Positions 20,036 to 28,893 are shown, counted from the first letter of the stretch. The stretch is 64,000 nt of DNA from Vibrio hepatarius (GCF_018860525.1 NZ_JAHKPM010000021.1:1-64000), one strand, 5' to 3'. The notes: generated by a model from the sequence alone, not told the origin. Translations and numbers: made by a program.

Positions 20036-20869
20036 TTAATCAATGTTGTTTCTGACCATTGTAACAACTTTCATTGCATCAAGAGTTTGCTCAAAATCAT
20101 GCACTCTAATGATTTGTGCACCCTTCATCGCCGCTACAGTTGCACATGTTACGCTGGCAGCAACACACTCAGCTGGGGCAGTATCTAGTAGTTTAAACAG
20201 CATAGATTTACGAGACATCCCGGCAAGTATTGGCAAACCAAACTCTTGAAAATATTCGAGATTCGCCAATAAATGATAGTTGTGTTCTAACGTTTTTCCA
20301 AAGCCAAAGCCAGGGTCAAGAATCAGTTGATTCCTATCAATGCCCTTTGCTTCACAAGCTGCAATACGTTCCTGGAGAAACTTGCCAACGTCTGTGAGTA
20401 AGTTTTGGTATTGAGGTTTTGCTTGCATGGTACGTGGTTGCCCTTGCATGTGCATCAAACAAATTGGCACTCCAGATACTGCTGCGACTTCTAACGCACC
20501 TGGCTCTTGTAAGGCTCGTACATCATTAATCATGTCTGCTCCAGCCTCTATAGCTTGGCGCATAACTTCTGCTTTGCTAGTATCGATAGATATCCAAACA
20601 TCAAATTGTTCTCGAATAGCTTTAATCACGGGAATTACCCGCGAGAGTTCATCTTCCAAGCTGACATCTGGTGCACCTGGACGCGTCGATTCACCACCAA
20701 CATCAATGATGCTCACGCCACTCTCAACCATTTTTTTTGCTTGTAATATTGCAAAATCAAGCGAGTTGAATTTCCCGCCATCAGAAAAAGAATCAGGCGT
20801 AACATTAAGAATACCCATCACTTGTGGTATGGATAAATCTAGGGATTTATTATTGGTTTTAATTATCAT
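20036..20869 (-). CDS. folP: Dihydropteroate synthase FolP
   Basis: Joins para-aminobenzoate to the pterin diphosphate in folate synthesis; the sulfonamide target. The 277-residue protein has MGILNVTPDSFSDGG (residues 18-32), DVGGESTRPGA, DPGFGFGK and GMSRKS motifs. The ATG at 20869 aligns with E. coli FolP, yet no Shine-Dalgarno is visible: the bases before it are the T-rich tail of a terminator hairpin. It overlaps no neighbour and precedes glmM by 19 bases. Confidence 0.97.
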   Translation of the reverse strand: MIIKTNNKSLDLSIPQVMGILNVTPDSFSDGGKFNSLDFAILQAKKMVESGVSIIDVGGESTRPGAPDVSLEDELSRVIPVIKAIREQFDVWISIDTSKAEVMRQAIEAGADMINDVRALQEPGALEVAAVSGVPICLMHMQGQPRTMQAKPQYQNLLTDVGKFLQERIAACEAKGIDRNQLILDPGFGFGKTLEHNYHLLANLEYFQEFGLPILAGMSRKSMLFKLLDTAPAECVAASVTCATVAAMKGAQIIRVHDFEQTLDAMKVVTMVRNNID

Positions 20870-20873
20870 AAAA

Positions 20874-20905
20874 AATACAAAACCCCGAGTAACCCCGGGG
20901 TTTTC
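20874..20905 (-). terminator. Terminator-like hairpin between ftsH and folP
   Basis: On the minus strand AAAACCCCG and CGGGGTTTT enclose GGGTTACT and are followed by GTATTTTTT. It starts 14 bases after the ftsH stop and its T-rich tail ends 1-4 bases before the folP ATG. It is likely leaky, since folP has no space for a separate promoter after it. Confidence 0.75.
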
Positions 20906-20919
20906 TTATATACATAAGT

Positions 20920-22872
20920 TTACTCAGTGTCTTTTTTTTCAGGGGCTTGCTCTTCAACAATATCAGATGAAGACACTACCTCGTCTTCCGTTGAATCTGG
21001 CTTAGATTCACTCTGATTTTCATCTTTATTCGCCGACTTATCTGCGTTGTCACCCCACCCAGCAGGCTCTCGAATATCAGATTTACGCTCCATTAAATCA
21101 TCAATCTGACCTGCATCAATGGTTTCATACTTCATCAAGGCATTTTTCATGGTATGCATAATATCCATGTTATCTTCAAGAATCTGTTTGGCTCGAGCAT
21201 AATTTCGATCAATGATTTTACGTATTTCATCGTCGATGAGTTTAGCAGTATCTTCTGACATATGTTTAGTCTGAGTAACACTGCGTCCAAGGAATACTTC
21301 GCCCTCTTCTTCTGCGTAAAGCAATGGACCAAGTTTTTCCGAAAATCCCCACTGAGTAACCATCTTACGAGCAATGTCTGTTGCACGTTCGATATCATTC
21401 GAAGCACCTGTGGAAACTTTATCGGCTCCATAGATAAGCTCCTCCGCCAACCGGCCACCATAAAGGCTTGAGACCATTGACTCTAGATGCTGTCGAGACA
21501 TGCTAACGCGATCTTGTTCCGGTAGGTACATGGTCACACCAAGTGCTCGGCCACGAGGAATAATAGAAACTTTGTATACGGGATCATGCTCTGGTACTAA
21601 ACGACCAACAATTGCATGACCTGCCTCGTGATAAGCGGTTGACTCTTTAGTCTCTTCCGACATCACCATAGAGCGACGCTCAGCACCCATCATGATTTTG
21701 TCTTTTGCTAGCTCAAACTCAACCATAGAAACATTGCGTTTATTACCACGGGCCGAAAATAGTGCTGCTTCATTGACTAAGTTCGCAAGATCAGCACCAG
21801 AGAAACCGGGTGTACCACGCGCAATAAGAGACGGCTCGACATCTCCAGCCAAAGGCACTTTGCGCATATGAACTTTAAGAATTTGCTCACGACCACGGAC
21901 ATCTGGTAACCCAACAACAACTTGACGATCAAATCGACCAGGGCGAAGCAAGGCAGGGTCTAAAACATCAGGTCGGTTTGTAGCTGCAATGACGATAACA
22001 CCTTCATTACCTTCAAACCCATCCATTTCGACCAACATTTGATTCAGTGTCTGCTCTCGCTCATCATGACCACCGCCGACACCAGCACCTCGTTGACGGC
22101 CAACTGCATCAATCTCATCGATAAAGATGATGCAAGGCGCAGCCTTCTTAGCCTGTTCGAACATGTCACGTACACGCGAGGCGCCTACACCAACAAACAT
22201 CTCAACAAAGTCAGAACCGGAAATAGTAAAAAATGGGACTTTCGCCTCACCAGCAATAGCTTTGGCGAGAAGAGTTTTACCCGTACCAGGAGGGCCAACC
22301 ATCAATACGCCTGTAGGAATTTTACCTCCTAGCTTCTGGAATCGACTCGGGTCTCGCAAGTAATCAACCAACTCTTTCACATCTTCTTTAGCTTCATCAC
22401 ATCCAGCTACATCTCCAAATGTAGTCTTGATCTGCTCTTCACTCATCATGCGAGCTTTGCTCTTACCAAAAGACATGGCACCTTTACCACCGCCACCTTG
22501 CATTTGGCGCATAAAGAATATCCACACTCCGATAAGTAAGAGCATCGGGAACCAAGAAATAAAGATAGTGCTAAGTATACCTTGCTCTTCTGGAGGTGTA
22601 CCTTGCACTTTCACATTCTGGTTAATCATGTCATCCAGAAGCTTCTGATCATATACAGGCATGTAGGTCACATAACGTGAACCACCACCACGGCGAGTGA
22701 AAGTGATTTCTTCGCCTTTGAAAGTTGCATCCTGAATTTGGCCTTGACCAACTTCTTTTACAAACGTGGTGTAATCAACTGCTCTGCCACTACTGTCTCC
22801 AGGGCCAAAACTCTGGAAAACCGACATCAGCACAACGGCGATTACAAGCCATAGAATTAAATTTTTTGCCAT
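20920..22872 (-). CDS. ftsH: ATP-dependent zinc metalloprotease FtsH
   Basis: A membrane-anchored AAA+ protease that degrades sigma-32, LpxC and misassembled membrane proteins. The 650-residue protein has helix 1 (residues about 2-21), a periplasmic domain, helix 2 (about 100-120), Walker A GPPGTGKT, Walker B IIFIDEID, the SRH arginine region and the zinc site HEAGH. A TTG nine bases upstream is in frame; the ATG at 22872 gives the E. coli start MAKNLILWL and has GAGTGAT before it. Downstream of rlmE, as in E. coli. Confidence 0.98.
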   Translation of the reverse strand: MAKNLILWLVIAVVLMSVFQSFGPGDSSGRAVDYTTFVKEVGQGQIQDATFKGEEITFTRRGGGSRYVTYMPVYDQKLLDDMINQNVKVQGTPPEEQGILSTIFISWFPMLLLIGVWIFFMRQMQGGGGKGAMSFGKSKARMMSEEQIKTTFGDVAGCDEAKEDVKELVDYLRDPSRFQKLGGKIPTGVLMVGPPGTGKTLLAKAIAGEAKVPFFTISGSDFVEMFVGVGASRVRDMFEQAKKAAPCIIFIDEIDAVGRQRGAGVGGGHDEREQTLNQMLVEMDGFEGNEGVIVIAATNRPDVLDPALLRPGRFDRQVVVGLPDVRGREQILKVHMRKVPLAGDVEPSLIARGTPGFSGADLANLVNEAALFSARGNKRNVSMVEFELAKDKIMMGAERRSMVMSEETKESTAYHEAGHAIVGRLVPEHDPVYKVSIIPRGRALGVTMYLPEQDRVSMSRQHLESMVSSLYGGRLAEELIYGADKVSTGASNDIERATDIARKMVTQWGFSEKLGPLLYAEEEGEVFLGRSVTQTKHMSEDTAKLIDDEIRKIIDRNYARAKQILEDNMDIMHTMKNALMKYETIDAGQIDDLMERKSDIREPAGWGDNADKSANKDENQSESKPDSTEDEVVSSSDIVEEQAPEKKDTE

Positions 22873-22924
22873 ATCACTCAAGGTGTAAGCCTCGCGATAA
22901 ATAATTGTAATTAAAGGTAGGGTA

Positions 22925-22944
22925 CTACAGTTTGTAAACTGTAG
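22925..22944 (-). repeat. Near-perfect palindrome between rlmE and ftsH
   Basis: CTACAGTTT and AAACTGTAG flank a two-base centre; a third CTACAGT copy follows at 22944-22950. No T-tract follows. It lies 35 bases after rlmE and 53 bases before ftsH; it could be an RNA stem in the rlmE-ftsH transcript or an operator. Confidence 0.55.
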
Positions 22945-22979
22945 CTACAGTGTTAACCTCTGCTTGATAAAGCAAATAG

Positions 22980-23609
22980 TTAACCTTTGTAACCAGTGGC
23001 TACAATAAACACTTCTCGGGAGCGAGCCCTAGAAGAATCAGGTTTGCGGATTTTCACGACTTTAAACATATCGCGAACATCTTTAACGTATTGATCGAAA
23101 CCTTCGCCCTGAAAAACTTTCACAACAAAACTACCATTGGGCGCTAGAATTTGTCGACACATATCTAAAGCCAACTCAACCAAATACATAGCTCTAGGTT
23201 GATCAACAGAGTTATTACCCGCAATATTAGGCGCCATATCAGACATAACTACATTCACCATAGACGGTTTAATTTTATCCAACAAAGCTTCTAGCACCGA
23301 ATCTTCACGAAAATCCCCTTGGAGAAAGCTTACACCAGCAATGGGATCCATTGGCAGCAAGTCACAAGCAATTATCTTGCCTCCATCTCCTACTATCTTA
23401 GCAGCATATTGAGACCAACCACCGGGAGCAGCGCCTAAATCAACCACTGTCATCCCTGATTTGAGAAGCTTATCTTTAGATTGAATCTCTTCCATCTTAA
23501 AATAAGCTCGGGATCGGTAGCCTTTTTTACGAGCTTCATTCGCAAATTTATCATCGAAGTGCTCTTTCAGCCAACGTCCAGAACTCGCTGAATGTTTCTG
23601 TTTACTCAT
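22980..23609 (-). CDS. rlmE: 23S rRNA (uridine(2552)-2'-O)-methyltransferase RlmE (RrmJ/FtsJ)
   Basis: A heat-shock-linked methyltransferase for U2552 in the ribosomal A loop. The 209-residue protein has the start [23 protein letters not shown] motif [15 protein letters not shown] (about residues 55-70), and SDMAPNIAG with the catalytic Asp; the K-D-K-E tetrad positions appear present. Upstream of ftsH, divergent from yhbY, exactly as in E. coli. Confidence 0.97.
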   Translation of the reverse strand: MSKQKHSASSGRWLKEHFDDKFANEARKKGYRSRAYFKMEEIQSKDKLLKSGMTVVDLGAAPGGWSQYAAKIVGDGGKIIACDLLPMDPIAGVSFLQGDFREDSVLEALLDKIKPSMVNVVMSDMAPNIAGNNSVDQPRAMYLVELALDMCRQILAPNGSFVVKVFQGEGFDQYVKDVRDMFKVVKIRKPDSSRARSREVFIVATGYKG

Positions 23610-23721
23610 CCAAATCCTAATTGATAAGGGGGCACTATGCCCAATAAATTATAGTCTTCAGGATTAGATGGCGTTAAAATGGTATTTTTCAACCCTTGTA
23701 ATAAAGAAAATTGGCCGCGTA

Positions 23722-24018
23722 ATGAACTTAAGCACTAAACAAAAGCAGCACCTTAAAGGCCTAGCGCACAGTTTAAAACCTGTTGTACTTATGGGCGCAA
23801 ATGGACTTACTGAAGCGGTTCTGGCGGAAATCGAAATTGCTCTTGACCACCATGAACTAATCAAAGTTAAAATAGCAAGTGAAGATCGCGAAACAAAAAA
23901 CCTAATCGTTGAAGCAATCATACGTGAGACTGGTGGCGAAAAAGTACAGGTCATTGGTAAAACCCTTGTACTGTACAGGCCAAGTAAAGAACGTAAGATC
24001 GAATTACCTCGTAAGTAA
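23722..24018 (+). CDS. yhbY: Ribosome assembly RNA-binding protein YhbY
   Basis: A CRS1-YhbY-domain protein that associates with pre-50S particles. The 98-residue protein begins MNLSTKQKQHLKGLAHSL and contains the GANGL loop and RETGGEKVQVIGKTLVLYRPS. The frame is open from 23668, but the extra 18 residues are unlike the family and the ATG at 23722 matches E. coli. Divergent from rlmE, convergent with greA. Confidence 0.95.
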   Translation: MNLSTKQKQHLKGLAHSLKPVVLMGANGLTEAVLAEIEIALDHHELIKVKIASEDRETKNLIVEAIIRETGGEKVQVIGKTLVLYRPSKERKIELPRK

Positions 24019-24050
24019 TAGGTTTTAAATACAGTACAGCTACCAAAAAG

Positions 24051-24076
24051 AAAAAGGTCGCATTATGCGACCTTTT
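24051..24076. terminator. Bidirectional terminator between yhbY and greA
   Basis: AAAAAGGTCGCA and TGCGACCTTTT form a stem with a TTA loop, flanked by A and T runs, 33 bases after yhbY and 71 bases after greA on the other strand. Confidence 0.88.
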
Positions 24077-24146
24077 GAATTTAGCGTATAGAAAAATAGC
24101 TTCAAATTCACCAATTCTCTATGTGCAACTCAGCACGTGTGATTAT

Positions 24147-24620
24147 TTATACGTACTTAACACTATCAATTTCAAAGTCACGATCGCCGCCTGGAGTGGA
24201 GATCACTACTTCATCACCTTCCATTTTACCTACCAGCCCTCTGGCAATAGGCGAACTTACTGAAATACGTCCAGCTTTGATATTCGCCTCATCATCACCA
24301 ACAATCTGGTACGTTTTTTCATCTTCAGTATCACAGTCTATTACAGTCACTGTCGAGCCAAAAATAACTTTACCTGTATTATCCATTTTTGAAACATCAA
24401 TTACTTGAGCTACAGACAACTTATACTCAATATCTCTAATCTGAGCCTCACAGATACCTTGCTCCTCACGAGCAGCATGATATTCCGCATTTTCTTTAAG
24501 ATCGCCTAGTTCACGCGCTTCTGCAATAGCTTCAGAAATTTGAGGACGAAGCTTGAGTAAGCGGTCTAATTCTTCACGCAGCATTTGTTCACCGCGTACT
24601 GTCATTGGGACTTTTTCCAT
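24147..24620 (-). CDS. greA: Transcription elongation factor GreA
   Basis: GreA rescues backtracked RNA polymerase by stimulating transcript cleavage. The 157-residue protein is standard length: an N-terminal coiled coil with the acidic tip ([20 protein letters not shown], Asp and Glu in place) and the C-terminal FKBP-like domain ([18 protein letters not shown]). Divergent from ompU. A small hairpin (CCAAAG CTAT CTTTGG, 24635-24650) lies in its leader. Confidence 0.98.
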   Translation of the reverse strand: MEKVPMTVRGEQMLREELDRLLKLRPQISEAIAEARELGDLKENAEYHAAREEQGICEAQIRDIEYKLSVAQVIDVSKMDNTGKVIFGSTVTVIDCDTEDEKTYQIVGDDEANIKAGRISVSSPIARGLVGKMEGDEVVISTPGGDRDFEIDSVKYV

Positions 24621-24913
24621 GTTTTACCTCATTGCCAAAGCTATCTTTGGACAAAACGAAACCACCCAATCAAGCTGAAGGGTAGCGAATTATTGGACTA
24701 TTTTCTCTAGTGTAAACAAAGTCAGCGACTAAATCACCTGAATTCATCTCTAGCGTTCGCCAAGTTATAAATAAGGGGATTTCATTAACTAAATCCACAG
24801 TTTAAACCTCCTCACACTACCGGTCACATGATAAAAAAAACTAAATTTAACAAATATAAAGCCATACAGACAAAGGTTGATTAATTCTTTAAAAAACAAC
24901 AAATTGATCATTT

Positions 24914-24942
24914 TTTACCTAAAATAAAACACCGTTCATAAT
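24914..24942 (+). promoter_or_regulatory. Candidate ompU promoter
   Basis: TTTACC (24914-24919), 17-base spacer, CATAAT (24937-24942). It would give a leader of about 195 bases. The sequence upstream (24830-24910) is very AT-rich, suitable for ToxR/H-NS-type binding, which is known for V. cholerae ompU, but I could not assign a clear ToxR box. The rest of the 520-base greA-ompU gap shows no gene. Confidence 0.4.
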
Positions 24943-25008
24943 CTGGATTTATATCTTTTTACTAACTCTTCATGGAACTTTGGCGTTACAACAACAACCA
25001 GCAAGACC

Positions 25009-25066
25009 TCTATGGTTCTAGTTGCGTGTATAACCTGTCATGAAGCTATGCACTCACAACCATAGA
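25009..25066 (+). promoter_or_regulatory. Inverted repeat in the ompU leader
   Basis: TCTATGGTT (25009-25017) and AACCATAGA (25058-25066) are perfect 9-base complements 40 bases apart, and GTTGCGTG/CACTCACAAC extend the pairing imperfectly. A second small stem AGGGT/ACCCT lies at about 25086-25105, before the ompU ribosome site. Together they suggest a structured 5' leader. Confidence 0.5.
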
Positions 25067-25144
25067 ATGGAAGAAAAAATGGAGAGGGTGACACTCATAC
25101 CCTTCCTAAAAACTATTTATGGACAGTAAATTAGGACCAATAAG

Positions 25145-26197
25145 ATGAACAAAACTCTAATCGCTCTAGCAGTTTCAACTGCCGCAGTTGCTACTGTTGC
25201 AAATGCAGCAGAAATCTACAATCAAGATGGTAACTCTATCGAATTAGGCGGTCGTGCCGAAGCACGTTTAGCACTAAAAGATGGCAAGGCAGAAGATAAC
25301 TCACGCGTACGTCTGAACTTCTTAGGTAAAGCCCAAATCACAGAGAGCCTATACGGCGTTGGTTTCTATGAAGGCGAGTTTACGACTAACGATAATGGTG
25401 GCGCTACCGACGGTAACAATAGCTCATCAGATCTAACCAACCGTTATCTATACGGTGGTATTGGTGGTACATTTGGTGAGGTCACTTATGGTAAAAACGA
25501 CGGTGCGCTGGGTGTAATCACTGACTTTACCGATATCATGGCTTATCACGGTAACTCAGCGGCTTACAAAATTGCTATCGCAGATCGTTCAGACAATATG
25601 GTTTCTTACAAAGGTCAATTCCAAAATTTAGGTCTTAAAGGCAGCTACCGCTTTGCTGATGCTGAAGCCGACGGTAACAATGGCTATAAGGACAATGACG
25701 CAGATGGCTACTCTCTATCGGCTATTTACGCAATCGGCGAAACGGGCCTTAAGCTAGGTGCTGGTTATGCAGATGGCAATGAAGCAGAGCTAGATAACGG
25801 TAAGGCTACCGGTAATTATACTGAGCGTAGCCAATATATGCTAGCAGCCTCATATTCTATCAATAACCTTTACTTTGCAGGTACCTTCGTTGATGGCGAA
25901 GACCAGATTAAAGGTGAAAGCGATACCACAGACTTGACTGGCTACGAATTTGCAGCGGCTTATACTCTCGGACAGACAGTCTTTACAACTAGCTATAACT
26001 ACCTTGAAAGCGATAAATCTAGCACGAAAAAAGATGAGGCAGATAACGTAGCACTCGATGCGACATATTACTTTAAGCCAAACTTCCGTGGTTATATCTC
26101 ATATAACTTCAACTTACTTGATGAAGACACTACGAAAAACATCACCAAAGCAGATGCAGAAGATGAGCTAGCACTGGGTCTACGTTACGACTTCTAA
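25145..26197 (+). CDS. ompU: Outer-membrane porin OmpU
   Basis: A general trimeric porin and a major Vibrio surface protein. The 350-residue precursor has a 21-residue signal peptide (MNKTLIALAVSTAAVATVANA, cleaved before AEIYNQDGN), the segment GGRAEARLALKDGKAEDNS, YGKNDGALGVITDFTDIM in the constriction loop L3, and ends with the beta-signal LGLRYDF (terminal Phe). The match to V. cholerae OmpU is close across strands, with differences confined to surface loops. It lies beside greA and dacB as in V. cholerae. Expected to be ToxR-regulated (family knowledge). Confidence 0.96.
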   Translation: MNKTLIALAVSTAAVATVANAAEIYNQDGNSIELGGRAEARLALKDGKAEDNSRVRLNFLGKAQITESLYGVGFYEGEFTTNDNGGATDGNNSSSDLTNRYLYGGIGGTFGEVTYGKNDGALGVITDFTDIMAYHGNSAAYKIAIADRSDNMVSYKGQFQNLGLKGSYRFADAEADGNNGYKDNDADGYSLSAIYAIGETGLKLGAGYADGNEAELDNGKATGNYTERSQYMLAASYSINNLYFAGTFVDGEDQIKGESDTTDLTGYEFAAAYTLGQTVFTTSYNYLESDKSSTKKDEADNVALDATYYFKPNFRGYISYNFNLLDEDTTKNITKADAEDELALGLRYDF

Positions 26198-26225
26198 TTT
26201 TACAGCTAAATAGTGCCGTCTTATT

Positions 26226-26253
26226 ACGCCCGCTTATAGCGGGCGTATTTTTT
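26226..26253 (+). terminator. ompU terminator
   Basis: ACGCCCGC pairs with GCGGGCGT around a TTATA loop and is followed by ATTTTTT, 29 bases after the ompU stop. A strong Rho-independent terminator. Confidence 0.93.
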
Positions 26254-26284
26254 ACTGGCTATACTGGCTTTTCATCTTTAGGTC

Positions 26285-27733
26285 ATGTGGCTTTACTCTA
26301 TGCAACTTTCCAAATTGTTTTTAGTCTTTTTTGTGTCTCTTCTTTCATTACCAGTTTTTGCCTATTTGCCAGCAGAGCAATTACCCCAAGGAAGCCGAGC
26401 CAGTCTTATAATTGAATCTCTCAGCCAGCAAGATACCTTATTTGATACACAGAATAACGACGTCTTTTTTCCACCAGCAAGTACGCTAAAACTGGTAACA
26501 GCATTAGCAGCGAAGCTTGAGCTCGGTGACAATTTTCGTTATGAAACACGGCTTGAGCAAATAGATAAAGACATTGTTATCCACTTTTCCGGGGACCCAA
26601 CTCTCACCACAGAGGACTTAAAGCAACTGTTTTTAATTGCAAAACGTAATGGTTTAGAACAAATAGACGGAAATATATGGCTTGATAATAACGCCTTTAC
26701 TGGTTATGACCGAGCCGTCGGTTGGCCGTGGGATATTCTTGGTGTTTGTTATAGTGCCCCAGCAACAGCCATTACTCTTGATGGAAACTGTGTCCAAGCT
26801 TCAATATACACACAAGATGACGGTCAAACTAGAGTCTATGTTCCTGAACACTTTCCTGTATACGTCACCACTCAAGCATCAAGCGTCACCAAAGATCACC
26901 AAGAAAGTACACAATGCAGGCTTGAATTGGTCACGTCTCCTAATAATCACTATCAATTACAGGGCTGCTTGATTAAACGCTCTAAGCCTTTGCCATTAAA
27001 ATTTGCCGTCCAAGACCCTGAGCTCTACACCCAACGCATGCTAAATAATATGCTGAGTAAAATAAAACTTCCATTTTCTGGCTCAATTAAGATAGGGACT
27101 CCAACGGGGATATCACAAGTAACTTCAAACCTAGTAACCCATCACTCCTTACCACTAATCAATCTTCTGACTACTATGCTCAGAGAGTCTGACAACCTAA
27201 TTGCTGATAACCTGACTAAAACCTTAGGTGCAAAATTCTATATTCAACCCGGTAGTTTTAATAATGGTACTCAAGCTATCAAACAAATCATTTTTGCACA
27301 TACCGGAATAGATTTACGCGATATCCCTATGGCCGACGGATCTGGACTCTCTCGTAACAATCGATTTTCTAGCCTTACTATGGCGAAGATTTTACGTCAT
27401 ATATGGCTCAATGATGACCAACTACAACTGATTAACCTAATGCCAAAATCAGGAGAATCAGGAACACTCAAGTACAGGCGCAGCATGCGAAAGGAACCTA
27501 TAAAAGGTCAAATCATCGCCAAAAGTGGTTCATTGTATGGTAGCCACAATATGGCCGGTTTTGGATTAAACCACTCAGGCCAACCATCTACATTGTTTGT
27601 GCAATACATTGCTGATTATTTTCCTGAAAAGAAGAATAGCGACAGTCTTCCAACTATCGCTCCAATTACCCAATTTGAGAAAATGTTCTACCGAGATGTT
27701 GTTAGTTTCAGTCAGGACATTCCTAAAAAATGA
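26285..27733 (+). CDS. dacB: D-alanyl-D-alanine carboxypeptidase/endopeptidase (PBP4)
   Basis: A periplasmic class C penicillin-binding protein that trims pentapeptides and cleaves cross-links. The 482-residue precursor has a signal peptide (residues about 1-26), the SxxK active site PASTLK (Ser66, Lys69), SxN as SRNN in DGSGLSRNN and the KTG-equivalent KSGS near residue 420. A second ATG at 26300 would give MQLSKLFLVFF, a cleaner signal peptide, but lacks a ribosome site. Its last 22 bases overlap the end of the convergent mgtE-like gene. Confidence 0.93.
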   Translation: MWLYSMQLSKLFLVFFVSLLSLPVFAYLPAEQLPQGSRASLIIESLSQQDTLFDTQNNDVFFPPASTLKLVTALAAKLELGDNFRYETRLEQIDKDIVIHFSGDPTLTTEDLKQLFLIAKRNGLEQIDGNIWLDNNAFTGYDRAVGWPWDILGVCYSAPATAITLDGNCVQASIYTQDDGQTRVYVPEHFPVYVTTQASSVTKDHQESTQCRLELVTSPNNHYQLQGCLIKRSKPLPLKFAVQDPELYTQRMLNNMLSKIKLPFSGSIKIGTPTGISQVTSNLVTHHSLPLINLLTTMLRESDNLIADNLTKTLGAKFYIQPGSFNNGTQAIKQIIFAHTGIDLRDIPMADGSGLSRNNRFSSLTMAKILRHIWLNDDQLQLINLMPKSGESGTLKYRRSMRKEPIKGQIIAKSGSLYGSHNMAGFGLNHSGQPSTLFVQYIADYFPEKKNSDSLPTIAPITQFEKMFYRDVVSFSQDIPKK

Positions 27734-28557
27734 TTCACAACATTAAAAAAGATCCACATACCTGATATATCGACAATCGATGCCAATACTGGACTCACTA
27801 GAACCGCTGGGTCCAGTTTACACACCCTAGCTAAAATGGGTAACAATCCTCCCAGTGTGGTCGATAAAGTAACTTGAATAAATAGCGCGACAGCTATCGC
27901 TGTTGCTATTGAACTCAGTGCAAAACCTCCCGTTGAGGCATTACCACTGAACAACATAACTCGGACAACAATCACGATCGCAATCGCGAGTGCCAAAAAA
28001 ACAGCTATTCGGCCTTCTTTCCAAAAAACAGCTAGCCATTGGCGCTTCCTAAGCTCTCCTGTCGCTAAAGCTCTAATAACTAAAGTAGCAGCCTGACTTC
28101 CTGTATTACCTCCGGCTGCAGCAATTACAGGCATATAAACAGCCAATAAAACGAGCTGGCTCAAGGTGTCTTCATATTGGGCAATAATAAGCCCAGAGAC
28201 AATACCTAGCAATGCTAGTGATACAATCCAGCCAATGCGCTGCTTAACATGATTTAGTACCGATGTTTTTAAATAGCTATTAGAAGTCTCAACTTCCGAG
28301 TGAATAAAGCCTAACTGGTGTGCATAATGACGTGCCAATTTATCGTGCCCGTCGTTTTCAAGCATAGTAATTAGCTGCTGTACGTACCCTACAGAGCAGT
28401 GCTGTAAAATAGCGACGGCTTCTTCAATACGCATTACAGTTAATAAATGCACCTGCTTATCTTGTTCGTATTGCAAAAAAGCATTGCGAACAGATCCAAT
28501 TTCTTGCTTAGAAAAACAGGCAGTATTTTCAATATATGTATTGCTCATTACCTTCAT
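27712..28557 (-). CDS. Short MgtE-family divalent cation (Mg2+) transporter
   Basis: The C-terminal half (residues about 105-281) is the MgtE/SLC41 membrane domain: five helices with the signature AAGGNTGSQAATLVIRAL and DPAVLVSPVLASIVDISG, which line the Mg2+ pore. The N-terminal 100 residues resemble a shortened MgtE N domain; the CBS pair that gates full-length MgtE (about 450 residues) is missing. The start is ATG 28557 behind GGGAG; an in-frame TTG at 28578 is less likely. The gene is preceded by a 14-codon ORF and a structured leader. Its stop end overlaps dacB by 22 bases. Mg2+ as substrate is a family inference; Co2+ or Ni2+ are possible. Confidence 0.82.
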   Translation of the reverse strand: MKVMSNTYIENTACFSKQEIGSVRNAFLQYEQDKQVHLLTVMRIEEAVAILQHCSVGYVQQLITMLENDGHDKLARHYAHQLGFIHSEVETSNSYLKTSVLNHVKQRIGWIVSLALLGIVSGLIIAQYEDTLSQLVLLAVYMPVIAAAGGNTGSQAATLVIRALATGELRKRQWLAVFWKEGRIAVFLALAIAIVIVVRVMLFSGNASTGGFALSSIATAIAVALFIQVTLSTTLGGLLPILARVCKLDPAVLVSPVLASIVDISGMWIFFNVVNHFLGMS

Positions 28558-28737
28558 GGCGAATCTCCCGATTAGCAATAGGTAACGACCATCAAGTTAC
28601 AACAATCTTGAAAGTAGTTATCACAGACTGGTAGCAACTTAGATTCTAGAAAGAAAGGAGAAAAACTTGAGGTTTACTTTAGAAAGGAGGTCCCCTACCG
28701 CATGGTAGAGACATTAATAATCAACACCGATGCTGGC
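28558..28737 (-). promoter_or_regulatory. Structured leader of the mgtE-like gene
   Basis: Between the leader ORF and the transporter lie a stable hairpin (28690-28712: CTACC/GGTAG stem, ATGC loop, extended by GTC/GAC), a CCTCC box (28686-28690), and a long C/T-rich run (TTTTTCTCCTTTCTTTC, 28649-28665) that could be a Rho loading site. GGAGG in the leader ORF (28749-28753) can pair either with CCTCC inside the ORF (28760-28764) or with CCTCC at 28686-28690, and GGAGAAAAA (28741-28749) is complementary to 28657-28665. Mutually exclusive folds of this kind are typical of attenuation (inference). Confidence 0.5.
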
Positions 28738-28782
28738 TTATTTTTCTCCCTCCATACTAGGAGGATGGTCGATATTGTTCAT
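28738..28782 (-). CDS. Putative 14-codon leader peptide upstream of the Mg2+ transporter
   Basis: ATG (28780-28782) is preceded by GGAG with a six-base spacing, an ideal ribosome site, and reads MNNIDHPPSMEGEK then TAA. It contains a Pro-Pro pair and an acidic end, the composition that in enteric mgtL/mgtP leaders makes translation sensitive to Mg2+ and proline. The two CCT Pro codons are themselves one arm of the competing CCTCC/GGAGG pairings. I know of no named homologue. Function is inferred from position and structure only. Confidence 0.5.
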   Translation of the reverse strand: MNNIDHPPSMEGEK

Positions 28783-28893
28783 AAAAAACTCCAAATAAAC
28801 TGCCAAGATGACAGCAGGGTGATGATAACAAAGAGTCGTATTCATTGCATTTAATTCTGTGGAAATAATTCCAATACTGACAATATTCCGTGT

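Noticed and set aside
20427-21005. A 192-codon plus-strand frame across folP and the end of ftsH.
   Set aside because: It crosses two well-supported genes and a terminator on the other strand and has no recognisable domain.
24635-24650. Hairpin in the greA leader, considered as a GraL-like sRNA or attenuator.
   Set aside because: Only six base pairs and no T-tract, so no terminator to release a small RNA.
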